Notes under the pieces: model-generated
The model's input: the letters and a program-made list of their open reading frames with translations, nothing else
The model's database searches: none
What the model was told of the DNA's origin: nothing
Part shown: positions 38,108-49,973 of the stretch, one piece after another
How the letters are laid out: every line of letters begins with the position of its first letter
Numbering within the stretch: the first letter of the stretch is position 1
Program-made: the position numbers and the translations under genes
DNA from: Ipomoea triloba
Lineage: Eukaryota > Streptophyta > Magnoliopsida > Solanales > Convolvulaceae
Length of the DNA stretch: 64,000 nucleotides
Assembly (NCBI RefSeq): GCF_003576645.1
Contig: NC_044917.1
Coordinates: 2,169,923 to 2,233,922 of the forward strand
Direction: 5' to 3'

Positions 38108-38189
38108 ATGGTGAATGACTGAAATGGCAGCGCACGGCAACGAATTGACAATATTAGGAACACTAAGAAAGCTGAATAAAAATGGGAAA

Positions 38190-38470
38190 AACTCATTTGG
38201 GACATGTGTTTGATGTCAGAAACGCATGTCCCATTTGCGATTTTTTTTTCTTTTTTTTTTCTTCAGAATACAGAATCCAAACGCAAGTAAGACTTGTGTT
38301 TGACGTCAAACGCATGTACCACTTGCGTTTGATTTTAAAATAAATAAATAAAAATTGGGGCGACCATGGTTGCCTTCTCCTGCGAAGGAGAAGGCTACCA
38401 GAGTTGGTCACCTTCTCTTTCGCAGGAGAAGGCAACCATGGTCGCTCCAGCGAAGGAGAAGGCGGTCGCG
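38190..38470. repeat. Island of nested inverted repeats
   Basis: A 27-bp arm (38360-38386) starting GCGACCATGGTTGCC has its perfect reverse complement at 38419-38445, with a 32-base loop that itself contains CCTTCTC/GAGAAGG units. Shorter inverted repeats lie upstream, for example GGGACATG/CATGTCCC near 38200-38230. The stretch is GC-richer than its surroundings and lies in the segment absent from the rest of the duplication. It could be a foldback transposon remnant or a small-RNA hairpin. Confidence 0.75.
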
Positions 38471-39107
38471 TTTTTAAACTCCCAATTAATCTCCTCTAAA
38501 GATTTATTTTTTGTTAACGGATGAGCTGAGATTGATTATCATGGAGTCATGGGAAGGTTGATTCTCATAGGAACCTCTCCCTATATAGATTAGAGATAGA
38601 TCATGGCTTTCACTTTAGCTTGACTCCAATTATGCAATTGGCTTGTAACTGCCCTATTGTATTATAATTTATAAATAACTCTCATAGGCCATTGTTAGCT
38701 GGTCAATTATTATGCAATATGATGACATCCCGTTACTATTTCAAATGGGTGATTATGAGTTCAAACTTTCGTGGTAAGAACTTAGATTTTTTATGTTACA
38801 AATGTTTGAGAAAGTATAAAACAAATATTAATTTGTAAAAAAATCATGAGTATTTAAAAAAAAAAAAAAAGCATTATTAATTGGTTGGCTGGAAGTTGGC
38901 AAAAGGCGTGCAAGTGAAGATCCCCTACCTGTAGGGCTGTATGTGTGTGTGTTTTTTAAAAAAGAAAATATGTAACTACTATCCGAGAATGCATACTATG
39001 TGACCTCTTGATTTATTTTATGTTATACATTAATATTAAGATTTTAAGATTAAATCGAGACTCAATTGAATATACAAATTTGAAACTCATCAACCTAAGA
39101 TCACAAC

Positions 39108-39686
39108 TCAAATATTTTGTATCGCTCCCCCTCGCATAAACACGCGAAAAACGTTAGAAACAAGAAGGAAGAAAGTGAGGCCCAAGACGGTGACAGTAAC
39201 AGCAATGGCGGTTGAATGCGCATGCGCTAAAATGGAGTAACTCCCCGTAACGAACGCAAGGGCGACTGCTACCAAAGCGACAAGAATCAGATATCCTGCG
39301 TAGTCGTAGAGGCCCGAGATGGTTTTGGGTCTCTTGTAAAGCGACGCTTCCTCGGACATGACGATGTAAGTGAAGATTGCGGCGAGAGAGCAGACGAAAG
39401 CGATTGTGTTGGTGACGCGAAATGCTTGGAAAGCGGCGTGTTTTAGGAGGATCGGCGCGCCTTTGGGTTGAGCTTGGCCGGCGTCGGTCTCGTAGCTGCC
39501 CGGCACTGCGAACGCGGCTGCGAAGGCTATGGTTGTTATCAGAGTCGCCACTACGACATTGATTTGCGTACCTGCACCCGTCATATATTCATCGATGTAC
39601 CCGCTAAAATCCCGATGCACTGCCCCACCGCCACCGCCATTATTGCCGGCAGGCACTTCTAGGCTGCGTGAAGCCGGAGAAGCCAT
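39108..39686 (-). CDS. PGG-domain membrane protein without ankyrin repeats (copy B)
   Basis: An intronless 192-aa paralog of copy A, nearly identical apart from a longer N-terminus (MASPASRSLEVP, extra glycines) and scattered substitutions. It keeps the PGG motif (AVPGSYE) and four hydrophobic segments. About 200 bases of downstream and 160 bases of upstream flank are shared with copy A, so the duplication included both ends of the gene. Because it lies beside the complete TYW gene, this copy is probably in the parental position. Function not known. Confidence 0.8.
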   Translation of the reverse strand: MASPASRSLEVPAGNNGGGGGAVHRDFSGYIDEYMTGAGTQINVVVATLITTIAFAAAFAVPGSYETDAGQAQPKGAPILLKHAAFQAFRVTNTIAFVCSLAAIFTYIVMSEEASLYKRPKTISGLYDYAGYLILVALVAVALAFVTGSYSILAHAHSTAIAVTVTVLGLTFFLLVSNVFRVFMRGGAIQNI

Positions 39687-39929
39687 TTCTCGACAGCCTT
39701 GTTTGGATTAATTTGAGATGGATTTGTACCGCTTGAAAGGAATACATGTAATACCAGACAATATGCACTCTTACAGATACTTTGAGTCTTCCATTGGTCA
39801 TCCACCGATTACGGTGACGTGATTCGTTAATTAAAGGTGTTATATGAAAAACGTGTGGTGGATGTATACATTGTGAATCAACTTACTGAAACACAAAGAG
39901 TAACAGTTATAGCTACTTTCTCAACCTAT

Positions 39930-40027
39930 TGAAACACAAAGACTCAACAGTCGTCTCCACTGAGGCTTTAACCCACTCCTTTCAAAGTGAGAGTGTAAAT
40001 CGGGTGCCACTAGACTACAAAGTCTTG
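39930..40027 (-). mobile_element. Degenerate tRNA-derived SINE copy
   Basis: On the minus strand it has box A TAGTCTAGTGG and a decayed box B (GGTTAAAGCC), and matches the SINE at 52636-52747. No target duplication was recognised. Confidence 0.6.
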
Positions 40028-40079
40028 TATTTGGTTTATGAGTTTACATAACAACTTTTTAAAATATAATTATGGAATT

Positions 40080-40590
40080 TGATTACCATTCCAATTAAAA
40101 ATCTCATTCCAATATATTAGAATCAATTTGTCTTAATTTTTTATTTTTTATTTTAAAAATATTTATTCCCATTATAGGACCATACACAACCAAAAATTCT
40201 ACCATGCAAAATATTTTTACCAAAACCAATTACTATTACAAAAACATTTGATTCTCATTCCGATTCCCATGCACAAACCAAACACACCCTAAAAATCTCA
40301 TTCCTAAGTGTCTTCTTATCTTATTGATAATCTAATTTTTAAGTTTAGATTATTACTTTTAGATTTTAAAAAAAATTTTTTTTGTTCATATTAATGCTTT
40401 GAATGTCATTATATTAGAACCAATCGCATTGATTTTTTATTTTTGTATAACATCAATATTAGTAATCATTTCAATTATATCTTACTACCAAACATGCAAA
40501 ATATTTTCAACAAAACTTATTACTATTACTAAGTTTTTGATTGTTACTCCGATTCTCATTCACATTCCATGTGCAAACCAAGCACACCGT
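40080..40590. repeat. Two direct copies of an AT-rich repeat
   Basis: 40080-40290 and 40400-40590 share several blocks in the same order (ATATTAGAA.CAAT, CATGCAAAATATTTT, TTACTATTAC, CCGATTC then CATGTGCAAACCAAGCACACC-like). Copies end in AAACCAAACACACC, a motif often seen at Tourist-like MITE ends. The copies are diverged. Confidence 0.6.
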
Positions 40591-41057
40591 TTATGTTAAA
40601 CTATTCCAAAAACTACAAAAGAAAATCAAATGAGAATAACCCTAACTACCATGTTCCTGACTGTTTATGAGAACTGTCTATTAACCTTCTTCTTGGGTTA
40701 AACTAATTAACTATGAATAATGTTAGCTTATCTCATTGTGGTCCTTTGTGGGCTAGGGTCACAAAACAAACTTCACCTAAAATGCAATTAATCAGCTATG
40801 AACAAATTATGCTGATTTATCTCAATGTGATTGTTAACCAGGGTCCCAAAGTATGATTCACCCAGAACGCACATATTGATAACCAAAAATACCAATTAAT
40901 TTAATAACTAATTCAAAAATTTCGTTACAATATTGATAGTGGATTAAGAGATTTCAATACATTGTTCTGAACAGTGAGGCTGAGTATCAAGCTCTAATAA
41001 GAACATGGAGGGAGCATTTAAATCAAGAATGGGCAAAACTTCTTCTGTAACATACCT

Positions 41058-44000
41058 TCAAGTAACTTGTCGCGTCTCATCATTGGATCTGCATCTTAAA
41101 TCTACAACGAGGTGGCGAATGTGTGGCGCGTACCATTTCACTCTCTCCACGTGTTCTACCAATACCTCCCAGGCGCGGCCTAAGAACATAATCCAATCCA
41201 TTAGTTTCTTTGGAAAGGGTAACTATGATGAGGTTCTTCGTGTTCCATACCAAGGATGCATGCAATGTGTTAGTTTAGTCATGAGAATCGAGTACACTAC
41301 CTTCAGATTGAGCGATCTCTTGGATCGACTGTGAAACATACTGCATCCACGAGGCTTCTTCTGAATCCTTCACATTCTCATGGATGTGCATTATTCCACC
41401 TTCCTCTCTGCATTTTGAATGGACGAGTTTAGAGATGAAATACTCGCCCCTATATAATGAAAAGGACTGTAAAGAATTTTAGCAGGTTTTATCTCGTGAA
41501 AAATCCCCCAAGCATTGAGAGAAAAGATTCAGAAACAAAAACACAAATCAAGAGTAAATGTGCACATGATAAACCCCGCCTTTTGATCCTAACAGGCAAA
41601 AGACTACAATGAAGTAAACTATCTTAGGTTGTCTATAACTAACCGAAGAAAGCCAATAGACCGCTCCTGCTGGGAGTCAATATTGTTACCTTATGGTTAT
41701 CAAGTCGACAGCTTGGTCAACTTGGTTGTGTCATAACATTAGATACGTATAAAGTGCATATATATTTTTCCAAGTTCCTAGGATAGGTAAATACTACATA
41801 TCATTTGAGATAACAGACCTTAATGCTCTCACCGCAGTGACCCAACTGCCCTCACTCGTTGGCAGGAGCCCAAGGCAGACACGATGAGCAACACCCTGTA
41901 ATTGAAAAAAGATCCATAAATTAATAATTTCACACTGTTGAATGCAAGCGTATATAGCTATAATATCAAGGAAGCTAAAACAACTGATGCAGTGGAAGCT
42001 AAATTACATACTTTTGGTGCTGTAATTCGATTATCTCCTTCAAGTACTACACATCGGTCAGCTACAAGATTAGCATGAAGATTGTGGCGGAGAGCCTCAA
42101 TAGCCAGGGGGTTCCATTCACAAGCGTAGACCAGCTTGGCATTAGCCCTGATGAATATAAATAGATTATACAGGGGGAAAGTTATGAACAAAAGAATGAA
42201 AGCAAGTTTAGCAGTCATATATATTGAAATTATTGAGGTAATCAATACATTTCTAAGATCGTTCCTATATTGCTAGAGAAATTGGTTAAACGAGTTTACC
42301 TCACAAGGAATGGCAACACAAAATATCCAATACCGGCAAATAGATCCACTATAACTTCATTTGTACAGTCAAGGCGAGCCATTCTCAGCTTCTCAGAGAG
42401 ATTACCCCACGAGAACATGCACTTGGTAGTATCAAAAGAATATAAAATTCCATTTTCACGGTGATCTACCCAGCCATTATCTCCAACAAGGATCTCCAAA
42501 GTACTATCTCTTGTGCCAGTTGGAGCAACTCTGCCCTATAATTTTAGGCACACTAAGTTAAGAGATTGGCTTGAAAGTTCAATAAAACCTTCCCATCACC
42601 AAGTGTAGCAAAAAGTTAACTACCTTTTATGAAATCATATCAAGTAGTATATTAAAAAAAAAAAATAAAAAAAAAGGGAGGTGCAAGCCTCCATAGTCTC
42701 ATCTTATAATCCAGCACTAATCCTAAATATTTGATAACAGAAGCTCAAGAAAGTGTATAGTAAGGTTTAGTCAGTATGCAGGAAAGATTGTGCTGGAAAA
42801 CATTAATAGCAACATTGTGGTGCTGCAACGCCCTAAATTTCACAAATAACTCTTACTTGTCGAGCAAGCCTACGAGCTCCAAGTGACTTTGCAACAGCAC
42901 ACCAAAGCTCCTCCCCAATAGAGTCCCATTCTGGATCCTTGAAGCATGTCATAGGAAGTACCACAATATCACCTAATCGCTCCCATCTGAAGAAAATAAG
43001 TGTTTAATCTTTTAACAAAAAAAGTAAGTGTTAATAAAAAAAGTCATACTGAACTGGGCAAAACTTTAGTGATCCATACATGTCAATGGTAATGCTGTTT
43101 ATTTCTAACTATTCAGAAGAGAGTGTGCCGATGTCTAAGTATATGATGTGATTTTATTTTTTATTTTTTTAAAAGAAAAAGAAGAAGAAACTAGAAAATG
43201 AAACCTTGATGGTAGTTGCTCTAAGAGTTGTGGCGACAGTCCTCTTTGACTGATTAAAGAGGCTACAGCTTCCTTCATTACTTCCAAGGGAGTGTGTGTG
43301 GCCTTTTTCACTTTTAGAACTTCATCTTTGATTTTTGTTGCATGACATTCCATCAGAACTTTCAAGGCTGTTGAACTGGAAATATCTTTTAAAAGATGTT
43401 CCCTTTCAAGAAATGGTTTTGAAGAATCAAAATCATCCAATTCTTCGATGTCATCACCTAAGCCCGGTCTCTTATCAGGAAATATTGAGCAAAATTTTTC
43501 TGTTACAGGTAAACATATATGCATTCCATCATCCTGGGAGTAAACTTTTCTTCCAAGATCCAACCACCCAAATTTTTTTAAAATATCTTTCACCAGTTTT
43601 GCATATTTTCTTTCTAGTCTTACAACCCAACAGGAGGCAACAATATGTTTTTCGTCATTTTCACCAGATTCTCTAGGGTCAGCACTTTTATCCATACCTC
43701 CATCTCTACCCATTTCAACTCCCTTCTGGGAGAACACCGATGAATTAGTTTTCTTGGTTTCTATTCCCTCTCCCTGCTGATAATCGACAGACCTATTCAT
43801 ATGGTCTGAATTGATAGAATTATCAACTTCTGAGATCAAAGTAATCAAGTTTATTTTCATTGGTTCACTGAACCTAGTACCGAATGCGTAACATGCTGCC
43901 CCACCACCAATCATTATTAAGTCATCACCAACAATGTTAGCTGTGCTGCGAACTAACAAACCCTTGCCTAAGAAACTGACAACAACATGCTTCCACTGCC

Positions 44001-46201
44001 GTAAGCGCAAATCAATCAATGACAACTGATGATAACTTTGACTAACAGGACAGCCTCCAATAATACCAAGAAAATTCTTATAGACGAACATAGAGTGGGA
44101 AAACCTTGCACTTGGTGGTCTCCCAGACATATTTTCCTTCTTCCAGAGAAGTGTTTTAGTATCAAAACTATAAAGATCTCCTAGAGGTCTCTCCCCATCA
44201 TTTCCCCCAAAAATATATAATTGAGTCCCATGTGCTACCATGGAGTGAGAGTGACGGGGACACGGCAATTCCCCTTTAACTTCTAGTTCATTCCATGTCA
44301 TGGCTTGTGTGTCAAGGACATGTAGTGACGACAATATTACATCATTATGAATTCCTCCAAATATATATATTTTTGAGCCTACCACTGCTGCTGCATGCCG
44401 ATGCCTGCATGATAACGTGTTAAATTTTTTTAAAAGAATGAAACTTGAGGGAATCGAAACAACAGTGAACATGAATGGAGAAAATAGAGTTTAAACATCA
44501 CCTTGGTGGGAATAAACTGCCAGAACATTGTAAAAGTCTCCACTCCTTGTTGGCAATGCTAAAAGCCCACACATCATTCAGAATATTTGATGGGTCAGCT
44601 CTTCCACCAATTACATACATACACTTTTCTACTATGGAGGACGTATGACCCAAACGAGATGATGGGGTTTCCTGAACATCAACTACTTCTAACTTGCCAA
44701 TTGGTAGATCAAGAAGTAACAGATCATTTCTACGTGTATGTCTACCTGGACCTCCAAATCCACCAAAAACGAGAACCTTCTTGTCAAATGCATCATCCAT
44801 TGCAGAAGCAGAGTGACCCCAGAGGAAAAGCCTTTCAATGGACTCTCCGGCAATTGGCATCTCCGATGGATTGATACCAGAAACTGCTGATGATCCTGTC
44901 AATGATTTAAAGATTCAGACTTGCTGTCACATTTAAGGGAGAATGTATCCTGCAATTAGACATAGTAGTTAGAGTACTACCAAATTCTCACACATTTACA
45001 AGTACATAAAATGTTGCAGAGACACATCCATCAATTTGAAATTTTGAATTCTTTAGTCAGAGAGAGTATTTAAAACAAACTATAGTAGCTAAACATTACA
45101 AATAAAGTGTAGTCTATTATACATAAAAGTAACAAAAAATTCAGAGTCAAGATATAAAACTAATCAACCACTCACCATACAACACATAAGATATCTTGAG
45201 GGTGCACTCTCTAAACCCATGGAATACACAAGCAATGAACTACAAGTAGCAAAATCGTAACATTGATCTTTGTATGTGCCTGCCAAACCTTTATCTAAAT
45301 TGTACAGCCCCATTTTTTTTCCAGTATGAGAAACAAGTAGGCAACTAAAAAAGCTCATAATAGTTTCTACTCAAGCACCAAAGAGTTTGTTTTAGAGACA
45401 ATTACCACATGTATTTTCATCATTCTTATGGCTAGCCATGCCATCTCTGGAAGAATTTCCCAAGAATTCTGACTCGGGTCCATCGAGAAAACCCGAACGT
45501 TCATCAGAATCCACTTCATTATTGCCCAAAACCTTTCCATTACTAATCTGAGGCTCTAAAAATCCATTTTTTAACAGCGCATCAAGAAACCCATCAGTTC
45601 TCTTCCTGTTAGCGCCCATCTTCTCATTTGCAAGCTCAACGAGGAACTTCAAGTATTCGGGCGACACCATTATCCTGTCGCTATATCCCAGCGGCACCTC
45701 CAATCGAATCGAGCACCTCACAGCAATGATCACTCTCTTGTTAGTGGCACTAGTAATCCCACTCTCCCTAAACCCACACGAAATTGCCAAGGAAACCAAT
45801 AACTGAGCTGCCTCCACGTCTCTACACTCAATGGCGATAATCAGAGGCTCAAACCTGAACACCAAGCTGTGGGAGCCAGGAGACTGAGTCAACTCGGTCG
45901 TCCGAGTCAACTCGGCCGTCCCAAATAGGAGTGGTGAAACGGAGTCGGGATCAACTGGGTCGTGGGAGATAAAGACCCATGTCCCTCCTTTGGCCTTTTT
46001 GGGGTTATTTGAATGGGCGGTGGGGTGGGCAAAGATGGAGATTCGGCCGGAGCAAGAGCTGGTGGTGAAATATGAAGGGTGAGAGTTTATGGCGGCGAGT
46101 AATGGCAGGATTGGGGCGTCTATGTTGCCTTTCGGAGATTTGTCCGGTTCCGGCGAGTTCATTGAAGCTAAAGTGGCTGCTTTCCTCTTCCCAAACTCCA
46201 T
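41058..46201 (-). CDS. tRNA wybutosine-synthesizing protein 2/3/4 (TYW3-Kelch-TYW2 fusion, 9 exons)
   Basis: Exons: 46201-45406, 44895-44502, 44404-43205, 42986-42857, 42535-42300, 42147-42012, 41895-41819, 41407-41301, 41179-41058. They sum to exactly 1066 codons (1065 aa). Residues ~1-240 are the TYW3 methyltransferase domain (SSCSGRISIFAHP, KGGTWVFISHDPVD). Residues ~265-560 are Kelch repeats (KVLVFGGFGGPGRHTRRND, MYVIGGRADPSNILNDVW, IYIFGGIHND). The C-terminal half is TYW2, an aminocarboxypropyl transferase, with SAM-binding motif VDLFAGIGYFVLPF near residue 900 and ending with VKWYAPHIRHLVVDLRCR. The enzyme helps build wybutosine next to the anticodon of tRNAPhe. The fused layout matches Arabidopsis At4g04670 (about 995 aa). 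Exon 8 has a duplicated relic at 37516-37569. Confidence 0.93.
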
Positions 46202-49200
46202 CTTCTCGACCTGAGTCCGAGGTTTTTGGTTTCGGACCTCAGGGTTTTGTGCTTATGTTTTGTAGATTTTTGGGCTTATATATTTTGGGAATGTTGGGTT
46301 GAGATTTTGTAAGAAATGTGGGCCGTTTATCCATCTTGAATGAGAGCCTAATTAATTAATTATATCTTAAAAGCCCAATTCCCTATCCCTTTTCCTTTTT
46401 TTTTTTTTTTTTGTTTAATTACACTCCATATTTGTTTTTCTATTTTAGCACATAAAAACTCAGCCCGTTTAGGTAAAAGAATACTTTCCTAATTTTAGGT
46501 TGCGGCATGAATTTGTCTCACCTCTCAATTCTCAAAAAGGCAAAGTAGAGTTGCAATGATATTTGGCTATTTATACTAGGAACCTCATTCACTTAGCATT
46601 ATGGACCCTGTATCAAAACGACGAGGTACATAATTCATACTCGTAAGCTACAAAACTTCATAACACAGGACAAAGTAAGTATTACTCAACAATACATTCA
46701 GTATGTTTTGTATGTAGGGCGATTCCAATCAAATTGATCTAACGGCTGATTTAATAACCACAAGATTTCAAGTTGACTTTGTGCGAGGGTTGCCTTTGAA
46801 TTTGACCTTCGTGGTTTAAGTTAGTTTACCTCATTATAATCATTTGTCGACTATAACCACAAAGTTATATGGAGTAATTGTCTTTAGCATTCTCGATTTG
46901 AACTAGTTTACTCCGTTATGATCTTTTGTCAACTAGGGTCATGAATCTAACGGATATGTGTTGTATGGGATGCAACGACACAGATAATGAATAGTGGGAA
47001 TGGATTTGTTGTCATGTCCGGCTAGGTGTGGTGGTGAGGGTTTGATGTGTGGAAGCTAATGGTGAGACGCCACAGAAATTGATATGCTCGTACACATTAA
47101 AAAGGGCATGACATATTTGCCACAAATTGGGTAATTATTGAGGGTTTTGATTGGACAACCCAACTTCCAACTTCAATTCCATTTAGGCCGGGGGACAATC
47201 CCACCTGAAGTAGAGAAATTTTTGGTTAAACAAAGCTGATTATAACCTAAAAGACCACTGGATGCATGCTTAGGAGGGGCCATAAAGTAACCTCTGATCT
47301 TCAATCTTCTCTCTCCATCTCTCTTGGTGGCATATGTAATTTCAAATCTGGTCTATTTGCAAGCATATAGTATGAATATAATTGATTTAACTTCTTTTTT
47401 TTTTTAAATTAAATTAAGTATGTTACTAGTCAGTGTATTATTGATGAAAAGAATAGCAATGTCAGATATTTTTTTTAAATTATTTTTATATTTACATCTT
47501 GTTGCATGATTTTTTATATTTGAGTACTAAGGGTACCCTTTGTCTTCAACAATCAACAGGTAGTTTTTTTTAATAATTAATTAATTTATTAAAATTATTT
47601 TTAAATTTGGTGACCTACACGTCAGAATATAACAAGTAAACAAGTCATTTTAGATTAAATTACATGAATTTGCGTTGTTGAGATACTTAATTGTCTTCTT
47701 TTTTTTTTTTTTAATTCAATGACTTAATTACAGTTTGGTGTAGTTAAATGACCTATTTAACCCTTATTCAATTTACGTTAAATGTTAAATAGTTCAATCA
47801 AGACATAAATGCTTACTTAGCTTACAACTGTCTTAATGTGACAACATAATTATCTTAATTAGCTAGTAATTGTCACTAAGAAGGAAAAAGATGAGAGAGC
47901 ATCAAACATTACATCTACCCTCGCTGTCACTTCTTTCAGTTTCATATACTTCCATTAATTCATTGGTATGTTGACTATGTTGAATGCACATATTGCTTTT
48001 GGCTAGATCGGACTGTTCTTTTTTTGTTTTTCTTGTTGTTGTTTAATGCTTTTTTTTTAACAAAATTGGGTCAGATGTTTGTATGCAAAATAGAGAGAAA
48101 GGGAGAGAAATAAAAAGGAATAGTTAGCGCTATGTTTACATGTCAGGCATGAGTGCACAACGGGTGTGCAAAATACACACTAACACTGTTTATTTTCTCC
48201 TCTACACATGGCTTACACAAATTTTTCATTATTATAGTATACTCAGCATTCTCTCTCATATCCTTTCTCCCCTTTGTTTCATCCATAAAAACTACAAAAA
48301 ATCACACACACACACACAAAAAAAAAAATCATTGTGGATGCTCTAACAATGTTTATGAATGTATCGCAATAATCTTGTGGTAGCGTTTGAATTAAATTAA
48401 ACAATAATGCATTACTAGAAAAAAAAAAAAAGAGATTTATTTAATGATAATTATACTAACCACTAATTCACTTTCTAAGTATAGCAAAACACGAAAAGCT
48501 CGAAAAATGTAAATCATTTTTCGAGTTTCTAAAAAGAGCCTAAATTTTGCTAAATGAACTCATTATATTCTTCATCTAGTCTATGTTAAAGAAGGGTTAT
48601 CAAGGATGTCATCATCACTAGACAACTCAGCAGCATTAAATTTACATAAGATATTTATCACTTTGGCACCATTGCAAAAATATAAGCTTGACACATCAAT
48701 GCCATGTCAGACGCTTACTCAAGCACTGACCAGATCGGAATATTAACATCCCGTTTGCATGTAAAAAAAAAAAAAAAAAAAACTATACTGGTCTAATTAT
48801 ATGCGTTTTTCAATTTCATCGCTTAATTGCATTCTTATTACAATTAAGTATACAAAATTCTATCTCAATCCTTTATCACATTATCATTTATATTATTTGT
48901 AATATATTTGAGGATGATCAAGACTAACCTTTCTTTCTAAAATGTTGAATCTCCAATCCTAATGACCCCACTTCTTGACCCAATAGAGCATATGATCGTG
49001 AAGATGTAAATAATGATAACTCAGTTGAACATAGAAAGACTAAACATTTGTTTAATGATTGAGACTAACCTTATTCATATGGAATGATGACAAAACACAT
49101 GCATAGGTAATAAATTAATTGTACTCTCGAAATTAGAAGCGATTCACCTTATCTCTTCCTTGTCTCATGGGTATATAATTCGACCCATGACAAATCGTAT

Positions 49201-49718
49201 ATGATATCAAATTTAGAGTTTCATCCAACACTACTCAAACATTTAACAATTTATACATAAATTTAGATTTTACATATAAGGGATGCGGAGGGGTATGTCT
49301 TATAAGTTATGTAATACAGATGTGATTTGTAGATTATTGTATAAAAACAAATTTTACTCAATACATATTATCAAATAATAGTGTGAGCTAAGTTTCTCCT
49401 AACCCAAAAAAAAAGAAAAAAGATGGCAATAAGCTAGAGCAGAAAGAAATGAGGAATGAAAACAATATTTGTTGGCAATTCAAGACCTACTATGTATAGA
49501 CTCATAAAGCTTAAATTACAAAACATTTCGGTTTTTATACACTTGATCAGAATATATATGAAGATACATGAAATTGGACGAGAACATATACCTCACGCAA
49601 TTTCTACCTTAAAACCTTATTAAATCACCAGTAAGGTTTCTGGTATATATATACATCTGGAGAGAAACAGAGCGACGGAGAAAGTGAGAAACAGAGGAGT
49701 ATAATGGCGGGAAACTAA
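46202..49718. other. AT-rich gene-free spacer with dispersed repeats
   Basis: It has the TYW leader and promoter next to 46201, the inverted partner of the 3131-3205 repeat (46595-46650), and two copies of a dispersed motif CTAGTTTAC.TC (46810-46950). A GGATGCTC MITE-like terminus lies at about 48335, and poly-A/T runs are scattered. No coding gene or structured RNA recognised. Confidence 0.55.
46595..46650. repeat. Dispersed repeat, inverted copy of 3131-3205
   Basis: Contains GTATCAAAACGACGAGGTAC and AATTCATACTCG, the reverse complement of the spacer repeat near SEC8. Confidence 0.65.
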
Positions 49719-49901
49719 TTAAGCGTCGTCGTATTGGTGCCAGCAAACAAGCATGGCGACGCAGCGCCGGAGGATATAAAATCTGGCTCTCCTCTCTTTC
49801 ACCAGCTTGCTGCATCTCCGCCCAGGCTTCTCAAAGCAGCTAACATTGCCGCCGCCGCCGCCGTTACTCTCTTCATCGCCGTATTCATTCATCGCGTGCA
49901 T
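49719..49901 (-). CDS. DVL/ROTUNDIFOLIA-like small polypeptide
   Basis: A 60-residue intronless ORF with the conserved RTF domain at its C-terminus: CSKLVKERRARFYILRR then CVAMLVCW, residues ~30-55, ending HQYDDA. The N-terminal part is low-complexity (poly-Gly), usual for the family. DVL/RTFL peptides (for example ROT4) act at the plasma membrane and restrain cell proliferation along organs; overexpression shortens leaves and fruits (family knowledge). A TATA-like ATATATA lies at 49967-49973, about 65 bases upstream of the ATG, leaving a short leader. A second Met (residue 4) could be the start. The opposite-strand frame lacks an ATG and is a shadow. Confidence 0.85.
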   Translation of the reverse strand: MHAMNEYGDEESNGGGGGNVSCFEKPGRRCSKLVKERRARFYILRRCVAMLVCWHQYDDA

Positions 49902-49966
49902 CTCCGGCGGCTCAGAAGTAGAAGCCGGCTAGCTATCTGCTGCTGCGGAGTTGAGTGTTTAAGTAC

Positions 49967-49973
49967 ATATATA
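49967..49973 (-). promoter_or_regulatory. Probable TATA box of the DVL-like gene
   Basis: CTTATATATG on the minus strand, 66 bases before the ATG. Placement fits a transcription start near 49940. Confidence 0.4.

Larger units (their letters stand above)
39687..41057. other. Spacer between PGG copy B and TYW stop; repeat-rich
   Basis: It contains a degenerate SINE copy (about 39930-40027), two direct copies of an AT-rich repeat (40080-40290 and 40400-40590), and a dispersed motif (about 40690-40870). No gene recognised. Most of this interval is missing from the duplicated segment at 36547-38107. Confidence 0.6.
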
